A stretch of 64,000 bases of DNA. It comes from Calendula officinalis (taxonomy: Eukaryota; Streptophyta; Magnoliopsida; Asterales; Asteraceae). This document shows, one piece after another, positions 55,560 through 64,000 of this stretch (positions are counted from its first letter, which is position 1; the number at the start of each line of letters is the position of its first letter). The position numbers and the translations under genes were made by a program. The notes under the pieces are model-generated. The model worked only from the letters and a program-made list of their open reading frames with translations, was not told where the DNA came from and ran no database searches. The DNA is taken from positions 4,655,001 through 4,719,000 of the forward strand of contig OY970824.1 in assembly GCA_963853835.1 (NCBI GenBank). The letters run 5' to 3'.

Positions 55560-56855
55560 AAAGAGTTGACAAATGAAAAGGGCTACATTAGATAGGTAGT
55601 TGACATTCCAGAAAGGTTGTGGATATGTTGTTTAATAAAAAAATATATATATTCCATTTGCCGCATACGATAAGAACAGTATTTGGGCTTATCGGATATA
55701 CCAAAAGATAACATGGCTGTCTGTCGAACTTAGATATGCTATCAACACCATATTTCTGAAGATACGGTAGTTCATGTTAGCTTCTAACTTCAGGTCCAGC
55801 TAAATGTTAGCTAGTATTTCTGCCATCAAAAACAAAAAACAATATATATATATATATGCCTTAATATATATTCGGTTTTCGTGTTTCTATGGATTAATTG
55901 CTTGTATTCCTTGATTATTTTACTACCCATAAAATGATATCATGAAATGTAAAATCCACTAAATTTCTTTTTCTATTCACATATTTTAATTTATACACTT
56001 GTATAGTAACAAGTATAGTTATACCCGCGCGTTGCGGCGGAATTTCAAAATATAATTTTCCGATGCAACACGTAAATTCTTATTTTAATTGATTTTGATT
56101 TCTATACTTATATGTCGTTTGATTTAAATAAAAATAAAAATTGATTGATCTAATAAAAATATTTTTATAAAACTACTTGTGTTAACTTTTTTTATTATTT
56201 TTTTTTAGCTTCTAAAATAGTATTTGCGTAACTATGCCTCATATTTACGTTTTAAAGTTATAATTTTTTTCTAATATAAAGAAAGCGAACTCTAAAGCAA
56301 TATATTTTTAAACTTTTATTAAATATAAAAATATGTTTCAAGTGGGGCTTGAACCTTGGCAAGTTGTAAAAAAGGCAGGAGTCTTAGCAAGGCCAACTAC
56401 CAAGCATTGTTTGACATATTGAATAACTTCTATATATATATATAAATATAAGGGTAATTTGTCACTAATTGACCAATCAACTTCAAACCACTAATTGACC
56501 AATCAACTTTAATTTTGTCACTAATTGACCAATCAACTTTAAGTAATATGATATCACTATTGTATTATAAGGATAATGATCAAATGAGTATAAAGAGAAA
56601 TAAAAAGATTTAGTAAAAATAATATCATGTCTCTCATATTTTATTTATTTTAAAATTTAAATTTTTTTATTTTATTTAAAATTTTTTAAATATTTTTAAT
56701 TTTTTTTTCTATTTTTTTTCTAATTTATGTTTTTTATTGCATTTAATATAGGTTGTGTTATACTATATTTTGTTTGAATTATATAAATAATTAATGTATT
56801 AAATATAATTATAGAATATATAATGAGCGTAGTAATCTAATTTTATTAATTAATA
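55560..56855. other. NRT2 copy 1 upstream region, AT-rich
   Basis: No gene is recognised. ACCCGCGCGTTGCGG near 56020 resembles, in reverse orientation, the hairpin of a Helitron end, but the CTRR terminus is not clear. Repeats of CTAATTGACCAATCAACTT occur at 56465-56545. Confidence 0.4.
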
Positions 56856-57108
56856 CTCCCTCCGTCCATAAAAAAAAGTTCTCACTTCTCTTGGGCACAA
56901 GATTTTAGGAGATAGTTAGTGGTGGGGTCTTTGTAATACTTTTGATTAAAATATAAGATTAAATTGGAGAGAGAAGGTGTTTTATTGGTGGAATCTTTAA
57001 TAATAATATTATTTTATTAAGTGGGCCCCTCAAATTTGAGAAATGAGAACTTTTTTTGTGGGATAAACTTGTAAGGAAAAATGAGAACTTTTTGTGGGAT
57101 GAAGAGAG
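56856..57108. mobile_element. Stowaway-like MITE
   Basis: CTCCCTCCGTCCATAAAAAA on the left faces GTTCTCATTTTTCC-type sequence and GTGGGATGAAGAGAG on the right (inverted). TA is present on both sides (56854-56855 and 57109-57110). It is 253 bp and non-coding. Confidence 0.7.
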
Positions 57109-57110
57109 TA

Positions 57111-58197
57111 TAATTTAAAATGTTGCAAAGTATATGGATATACTATATGTCATCAAACCTTTTGTGCTCGTTATTATAATTTGTGCATGTTGGAGAAACA
57201 TCATTCTTTTGAAATCTGTTGTTCCGCTAATATGTCATTCTCTCCCCACTCGATAGAGATAAACTAGTTGAAGTTAACCAATCATTATTTATATATACAC
57301 CAGTTTGTCTATTTTTAAGAGGTGTTTCCATTATAAAGGCTCCCAGGTGGTTGAATTCATACCCGTAATTTACTATGCACACGACCTAACCCTTTGTCCT
57401 CGCGGTTCTCGAACCTTCTCATGGTTGGTCATCTTGTAAATGTTTGCCCAATAAGAAATAAAAATTCGTGATCTCTAGCCTCTAGGTAGTCATTCATAAG
57501 CATTTACCATTAATTAAATCATATACCCAAATTAGAGAATAAAGAATGGTTAAGAATGATACTTCGTATAAACAAGTTGATTAGTTGACTTTTTAGATAT
57601 TAATTATACATTGATATCATCAGCTTCATCTTGTGGTAATATATGTACGTACTTGTACTTCTTTTGACATCACATAAATAAGAACAACTATTAATATTAT
57701 ATAACTCAAGCAATAATAGACCTTAACAAATAAGTGCGTACGTAACTACTACGAGTATATTATAACTTGCAACGAGACTTGTGAGACCTATATATACATA
57801 TATTTATATTCGAAAAAAAACCCTTTGGTATGCTTGTGAAATCAAACTATAAATGTAAAGACTTGTATATATAGCTCCAATACGACAATTATAAATAGTG
57901 TTGGGCTTATCACTTATCTCAAGGGTTTACATTTGTATTTGACAAAAACAAAGAGTTTATTTACATAACCTTTTATAAAGGTTGCTAACGATCAATGTAC
58001 GTAGAACACACTAAACGTTGAAGATTCTTAATCATACGAATGGCAGTTGACCAAGGATCTAATCCAAAGCAAAATAAAAGGATGCATGTGTTATTCTAAA
58101 GATTCCAAACGTTTTTTCGAAATCGTTAATGACATGTAATTAAGAGCGACATACTTCTTATAATTGTGCTCATTTTAATATTATACTACCTCCGTAT
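57111..58197. other. AT-rich DNA left of the Ty3/gypsy element
   Basis: No gene is recognised. The last bases (58184-58197, CTACCTCCGTAT) resemble the terminus of a Stowaway-like MITE, so the retrotransposon may have landed in one. Confidence 0.4.
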
Positions 58198-60526
58198 TGT
58201 AACGACCCGAAATTTGGTAATAAATAAATTTATAAAAAATATGATAATTATGGATAAATCATATAAATTACGTGGGAATTGGTTTCGCGTCGTTTGGACA
58301 CCGTACGAGAAAGTTATGGGCGAAACCGGGTCGAGACAAGGACGAAAAAGTGCAGCCCTGGCTGCACACCAAGTTCGCGCCGCGAAGTAGGACTTCCCGA
58401 TCGGGAAGTCATGGCAGGGAAAGAGACCGGTGGACGCGATGTAGTTCACGATTTGGTTAACGAACGCGAAGTGGAAGAAACGCATAGTTCGCGACGCGAA
58501 GTTCTAGTTCGCGACGCGAAGTCTGTTCGACAGACATTAAAATCGGGTTTTCAGCCATTTGTGCTATCTTCAAACCCTAGTTCTTCCCTTTGGCGATTTT
58601 GGAGCTCAAGTACAGATTTTGGTTGATTTCTTCTCAAATCTTTGATAGATTTCGCTCCTAGTTGAAGATTAAAGGTATCTCTTCACTCCTTGATATTTGT
58701 AGCTTTAGATCCATGTAATTTGATGTATGAGTTTGAAACCCTAAGTTCATGGGTTTCGGGATATGGTGATGTTGATGATGTATACACCTGATAGATGGTA
58801 TGTTATTAAAGGAAACAAGGGTATGATTATGATTTGTAAGAATCTTAAGGATTTGGTTAAACCTAGGGTTTGGTAAATCACCATAATTGGGGGAAATGTG
58901 TTAATAAGTGTTATCTAGAGATAGATGGACACACTGGTAGTAGAATGTGATGTTGATAATCTTGTGATTATTGTATTAGGCATTTGGTGAGGTCTTGGAA
59001 GTTGACCGAATTGTGAAGCAAGGAAACTGACGTGAAGAATACGGTTGGAGCACTTATTTGCTAAGGTGAGTACATGAGACTTTTAAACTGGGTACATAGC
59101 AAATAGTCTTGAAAGTACATATGATATTGTATCGGTCTTTATTAACAAATATATGATAAAGATAGTAATTTAAAATGTGTGAGAGTATGTAGAATGTGAT
59201 ACTAGAATGTGTCTAGTATGATTGATGAATGTGAAGTAAATTATGATAGATCCAAGTAATTATGGAATCTATATTAATGAACAATAAATATGTAGTAAGT
59301 GATTAAAAGAATGTATACGGAGCCTTTATTAATAAATATGTATTAGTAAAGCAATTGGGAATGATTTTGTAGTAATGAGTACCTATTGGTAAGATATACT
59401 AATAAGAGTAAAGAACGAATATATATGAGAAAGAATATGATGTGACTAGTAATAATTGTCTATTATAGTCAAGGGAGAGATAAAAGTATTATGTGATCTA
59501 TAAATAAGAAATGTATCTTATGTATAAAGTAAGTATGGACCTCATAGGGTTCATAGATGTAGAAGTAACTGTGGTTGCTTATGATCGGGTCCATGGGACC
59601 ATACAGGTACGTTCACACTGTGGTGGACCAATTATATGTCGTTAGCGTTAGATGACTAACTTCTTTGATGTTGGATGTGATAGCCGAAGGCTTTGACTGT
59701 CATAACTGTTAGGTTATGGTAAGAGAAAGATGGTGGTGACGCGGGGGACCCCTGGTCACTGGACGGTGGTATATATGTTTATACACCGAGTGTATATATG
59801 TTTATACACTAAGCACACGGGTGCTTCTAGTACGCATATGTTTGGTACTAGGTATGTTAGGTTCTAATACATATATGTTTATGTATTAGATATGTTGATT
59901 GGACGGTGGTATATATGTTTATACACCGAGTGTATATATGTTTATACACTAAGCACACGGGTGCTTCTAGTACGCATATGTTTGGTACTAGGTATGTTAG
60001 GTTCTAATACATATATGTTTATGTATTAGACATGATTGGGCTTCTGGTACATATATGTTTATGTACTAGATATGATTGGGCTTCTGGCACCTATACGTTT
60101 GGGTACTAGATATCTTTGCTAGGAAAGCAAAGTAGTTAGAGTCACAAAAGGGTGACTAGACGGTATTTATGTAGTTTATATATATGTTTACATATTTATG
60201 AAATGTCTATTATTGGGGTCTAAAACCCATGTATCTCACGAGACTATTTTGTCTCACGTACTACGTTTGTTTTGTGGCTATGTACTCAGGTACAGGTTTG
60301 AAGTGATAGAAGGTTGCACTAGAAGTGGCCTAGAGATGCTTAGTTCGGGAGCTCATAGGTAGATCCCGTTTGCCTATGGTTTTGATATACTTGGTGACAC
60401 CGTATTTTTGTAAACTCTGATAAAGGTTTAAAGTTTTTGATAAACTGTATTTTGGACAATGTGTCAAATGTTGGGAAAATGTATTTTAAATGATTTAAAC
60501 GATGTTATAAAAATACGGGTGTTACA
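58198..60526 (+). mobile_element. 5' LTR of a Ty3/gypsy-type retrotransposon
   Basis: The sequence runs from TGTAACGACCC to CGGGTGTTACA (2329 bp), followed three bases later by a tRNA-Met primer site and then a gag gene. The long LTR suggests a Tekay/Del-type element (inference). Near its start it carries several GC-centred palindromes: GACTTCCCGATCGGGAAGTC (58391-58410) and two copies of TTCGCGACGCGAA. Confidence 0.92.
59761..60040. repeat. 140-bp tandem repeat inside the LTR
   Basis: Two adjacent copies begin GGACGGTGGTATATATGTTT at 59761 and 59901. Each is itself built from short TATATATGTTTATAC-type repeats. It lies in the 3' half of the Ty3 LTR. Confidence 0.9.
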
Positions 60527-60529
60527 ACT

Positions 60530-60541
60530 TGGTATCAGAGC
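60530..60541 (+). other. Primer-binding site of the Ty3/gypsy element
   Basis: TGGTATCAGAGC is complementary to the 3' end of initiator tRNA-Met and lies just after the CA end of the LTR. Confidence 0.9.
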
Positions 60542-60775
60542 TATAGTTTAAGTGAATTAGGTTGGATGTCCATCCTAGTCTTAGACTGTAGCATTAGGAA
60601 TGTAAGATTCCTTGAGATCATTAGGTTGACCTTGAGACTTTATGTTAAGTTTAGGGTTGAACCTAGGGGACCTATGAAAGTGATGTGATTATGGATAATC
60701 AGTGTTATGAGACTCATGACAAGTACACGAGGTACTAATTGTTTAATGTCTTTCGTATAGTCAAGATCGAAAGAA

Positions 60776-61985
60776 ATGGTTAACACTCGAAGAAGTGGGA
60801 AAGCCCCGGAGGGCCGGGAGGAGGATACACCTCATGTTGAGGCTGGGGTTGAACAGGAAAGTCAACCGTCGATGCGCCAGGTGGGTGAATCGGAGGTCGG
60901 AGCTAATAGAACTCCGGCGACCATGGCGGACCTCCAAACTATTATTGATCAACTCAAGGGAGTGGTGGCCGATGAGGTGCACCGCATAATTGGGGACCGT
61001 GAGAGGTCGGATGGAGGTCGTGTATCCGAGGCTAGATCGGATGAGAAAACCAGGGGTGGTGGCACCCGAGTGGAGAAATCCTCCACAGGTGGTTGTAGTG
61101 ATGCAAGGGCGAGGCCCGATGAAAATTATGGTTGTTCTTTTAAGACATTCATGGCTTGTAAGCCAAACATATATACGGGTAGTTCGGACCCGAAGGTAAC
61201 TATGAGGTGGATCCGAGAGACCGAGCGGGTCATCGGAAGTAGCAAGTGCAAGAAAACCGATATGGTGTTGTATGCATCTCAATTGCTAAAAGAGGATGCT
61301 ATGGTCTGGTGGGACATAGTTTATGAGACCCTCGGGAGGGAGGTGATAGAGAGAATGTCATGGGATGAGTTTACCGTGAGGTTGAGGAAGAAATTTTGTC
61401 CCGACCGGGATTTGGAGAAAATGCATGAGAAGTTTGTGACCCTAAGGAAGGGTGAGATGTCGATCGAGGAGTACACGAGGGAATTCACAGGATTACTTCC
61501 GTTTGTTGCTAAGACCTACTCCGAGGAGAGGTTGAGGGTAGTTAGGTATGCTAGTGGGCTACCTTGGGATTATCAGTTGGAGGTAAAGAGAGCGGTCACG
61601 CTAGATGAGGCCATTAGTGCCGCCCGAGGTGTGGAAGAGGTGAACGTGGCAAAAGTTGCCGAGAGGGCGTATGTGGGAGATAAGAGGAATGCCGAGAGTG
61701 GATCGGGTACGGTTAAGAAGGGAAAGTTCACGTCGAACTTCTCTAGGCAAGGAAGTGTAGTCTCGTGCAAGAGGTGTGGGAAGAATCATACCGGTGAATG
61801 CCGTGGGGAACCAAAAATTTGCCATGATTGTGGAAAGACGGGACATTTGGCCCGAGATTGTAGATCCAAACCTATGGCCGAGGTTGAATGTTACTCGTGT
61901 CATGAGAAAGGGCATTATAGCCACGTGTGCCCGAAGAAGAAAACCGGAACGCTTGTGTCAGCGGCTCAAAAGAAGGCGGAGCCGG
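60776..61985 (+). CDS. Ty3/gypsy gag, truncated at a duplication junction
   Basis: The frame opens at 60776 (MVNTRRSGKAPEGREED) about 235 bp after the primer site, as expected for a gag start. The capsid-like part contains DPKVTMRWIRETERVIGSSK, AMVWWDIVYE, WDEFTVRLRKKFCPDRDLEK and MSIEEYTREF (retrotransposon gag family). Then come zinc knuckles CHDCGKTGHLARDC and CYSCHEKGHYSHVC (C-x2-C-x4-H-x4-C), preceded by a variant CKRCGKNHTGEC. The frame stays open to 62059, but everything after about residue 403 (from 61986) is the duplicated NRT2 3' flank, so the end of the open frame is chimeric. Protease, reverse transcriptase and integrase are missing from this copy. Confidence 0.9.
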
Positions 61986-64000
61986 CAAAGACTATGCAAT
62001 ATATTGATTTTATTGTTCAAACACGTAATTCAAAATTACACTTACAAGTACATTCTTAGATATACTCTGCTTTCATGGGTTGAATTTGCTATTCAATTAA
62101 CCATGCATTAATTAGTTTAAATGAAAAAAATCAATTAAGCATGGTTAGGGGTGTTCCCCGGCGGTGTTGGAGCTGAGCCCACCTTGCCACCACGCTCCCC
62201 TCGGCTGTTCTGGGCGAACCGAAGACTTGCTTGATGCATTCCCTTTTGTTTCTCTTCCTCGGTCCATTCGGAAACATAGTAATTCTCTTCACTACCTTTT
62301 ACGATGTCTTGAGTGGGTGGGAAAAACATGCTCCCCCATTGTGGGAAGTGAACGAAGCTGACCGGAATTGTGACAAGCATGATCATGATGCCCATGTAAG
62401 ACAGCCCCTTTTCGGTGGAGAAAGTTGAATTTGCAAAGAATATTAGTTGAGTTAAACCCGAGCCGAAGTTCCCACCGGCACCGGTCATCCCCGAGATGAT
62501 TCCAAGTGACCGCCGGGAAATGAAGGGAATGATGCCGAATGTGGCCCCACATGCCGCTTGTGCTCCGATGGAGAAGAGCATCATGAAAGTGATGGCTAAA
62601 GGCAACGAGTTGACCAAACCAAGGCACAGACAGAAAAGACCGCCGGCGGTTTGAAGAAGCCACAGGTTCCATAGTCGACCTCGCATCCCAAATCGTTTGG
62701 CCATGTAATCTGACGTGAACCCTCCAAAGGGACGAGCGAGAAGGTTTGCCATTCCAAAGCAGGCAGCAACGATTCCGGCAAGGTGAAGCTTTAGGTCAAA
62801 TCTATTGATCGATTATACAAAACAAAAGTTAATATGCATATAATTAAATTTTAAAGGTGCTTTTTATCTTACATTTATCTTTTTTTAGATTTGATTTCTT
62901 CTAGCTATTGAGAGATAAGTAAAAGTAAACAAGAAGTTTAATTAAAAAGAATTATACCTGTCATAGAAGTATTCCGCGATGACGTTGTCGATTGTTAACT
63001 CGACACCCATCGAGTAACCATAGAGTAGTACAAATATCCACGTCCGATAGTTTGTGACAGCATACCATAGTACCTAAAAAGAAAGTAATTAACAAAATTA
63101 GCCCAATTTATTGTTTGTACCGTTGATGGGCCGGTTAGAAATTAGGTAAAAAATATACCTTGCCGAATTTATCTTTCGCAACATCACCCTTCTTCTGAAG
63201 TGCACCAAGGTTACCATCAGGCAAATCTTGACCAAGAGTTAGCACCAAAATGCCCATAATTACATTAAACCACCCCGGAATGAAAAACGCGATCCTCCAC
63301 GCCGTGAAGGGTGTGGCACCGCATTTCTTGATGATCTCAAACAACACCGGCATAAGGAGCTGCGTGGCCCCACCGCCCATGTTCCCCCACCCGGCGGCCG
63401 TCCCGTTGACCAGCCCAATAATCTTGCTGTTAAACATGGTACTCATCCAGTACTGGCATGACACAAACGTAGCCAAAGAAAACCCGATCATGAAGCGGAC
63501 AGCTATGTAGCCACTCGCGTCACTGACGAAAGACATGCAGAAGACGGTGGGTGCCGACAACATGATGAGGAAAGCACACCCGTAACGAGGCCCCAACAAG
63601 TCACACACGGCACCCATCACCAGCCTCGAGAAGATACTTCCGGAAACGGAGGCCACACCGGCGTTCCCAATGTCGGATTTGGTGAGATCGAGGTTGTCCC
63701 GGATGATGGGGACCAGGGGAGCCGCCGCAAAGGTGGAGATGAAGGTGGTGAAGAAAGAGATCCAGGAGAGATGGAAGGTTCTCATGTGCGGGTTTGCAAA
63801 TGAGAATAGTTTAAACACCGTTGCCTTGTGCTCCGAGTCCACCGGTAAGTCAAATTTGGCACTGCGGTCAGTGTGCACCATCGGAGACCCCACAGAGAAG
63901 GCCAGCACCGCCTCCCGCCCGGTGACTCCATGCATGGAGCTTCCCGGAGATCCTTCAATCTCAGGCATTAATGTAATTGTAATTATATATATATTTCAAG
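61986..64000. repeat. Tandem segmental duplication, copy 2
   Basis: It is homologous to 47974-49968 and then, without the CACTA element, to 55441-55463. The last 20 bp of the window after the TGT (63981-64000) match 55444-55463 exactly. The left end joins directly to the gag gene of the Ty3 element, with CAAAGACTA shared across the junction. Confidence 0.95.
62135..63968 (-). CDS. NRT2: High-affinity nitrate transporter NRT2, copy 2, three exons
   Basis: Exons on the minus strand are 63159-63968, 62958-63073 and 62135-62801, giving 530 residues, with the same MFS and nitrate signatures as copy 1. It differs from copy 1 by two residues, Gly27 instead of Ala and Gln506 instead of Glu, plus three synonymous changes. 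The first is in the N-terminal cytosolic region (AFSVGSPMV) and the second in the C-terminal tail (RFAQNSRGE). Its leader is uninterrupted: the site of the CACTA insertion in copy 1 is empty here. Its promoter lies beyond the window end. It should be the normally regulated copy if the CACTA element disturbs copy 1. Confidence 0.96.

Noticed and set aside
56015..56040. ACCCGCGCGTTGCGG as a minus-strand Helitron end
   Set aside because: The hairpin-like part is present, but the expected CTRR terminus before T is not clear.
58186..58626. Overlapping open frames of 62-115 codons at the start of the Ty3 LTR
   Set aside because: They lie in the palindrome-rich part of an LTR, overlap on both strands and have no family signature.

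Overview
The window is plant nuclear DNA, almost certainly from a eudicot and possibly a composite (the family is my inference). It is AT-rich, and its genes have spliced exons with canonical GT-AG introns and plant protein families: chloroplast chaperonin-60 alpha, a secreted alpha-type carbonic anhydrase and NRT2 nitrate transporters. Much of the recognisable sequence is transposable elements, many with intact target-site duplications (TSDs). No bacterial-type features such as operons or CRISPR arrays are present. The exon models were built by eye from reading frame, splice sites and family knowledge.

Left part (1-21 kb). A minus-strand copia-type LTR with its primer-binding site opens the window, followed by three tRNA-derived SINE copies. 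Next is a terminal-inverted-repeat (TIR) element holding a 173-bp tandem array packed with CACATGTG palindromes. A complete seven-exon alpha-carbonic anhydrase gene runs on the minus strand (14635 to 6749). Its third intron contains a 6.4-kb hAT transposon (8-bp TSD), and an intron of that transposon's transposase contains a 2.7-kb solo LTR (5-bp TSD). MITEs, a TATAA microsatellite and Helitron-type 3' ends follow.

Middle part (21-47 kb). A short gene at 21175 encodes a 102-residue secreted peptide precursor with two internal repeats. A complete eight-exon CPN60A gene (22176-24760) comes next, then a decayed copy of a mitochondrial 3-hydroxyacyl-ACP dehydratase and another decayed gene split by a hAT-type MITE. 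From 27.3 to 41.5 kb I find only SINE-like pieces, MITEs, hAT-like remnants and a Helitron end. From 41.9 to 47.1 kb lie two copia-type remnants in opposite orientation, with an AN1 zinc-finger gene fragment and an unidentified coding-like fragment between them.

Right part (47-64 kb). Two nearly identical three-exon NRT2 genes on the minus strand (48123-49956 and 62135-63968) lie exactly 14,012 bp apart. The duplication junction falls inside the gag gene of a truncated Ty3/gypsy-type retrotransposon (58198-61985), which fits a recent tandem duplication. A 5.47-kb CACTA element (49969-55440, TSD TGT) sits 12 bp upstream of the start codon of the first copy, between the gene and its TATA box. 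The second copy has the clean empty site. The inferred order is Ty3 insertion, then duplication, then CACTA insertion.

Functionally, the intact genes cover nitrate uptake (two NRT2 copies), plastid protein folding (CPN60A), CO2/bicarbonate interconversion (carbonic anhydrase) and possibly peptide signalling. They are not an obvious cluster.
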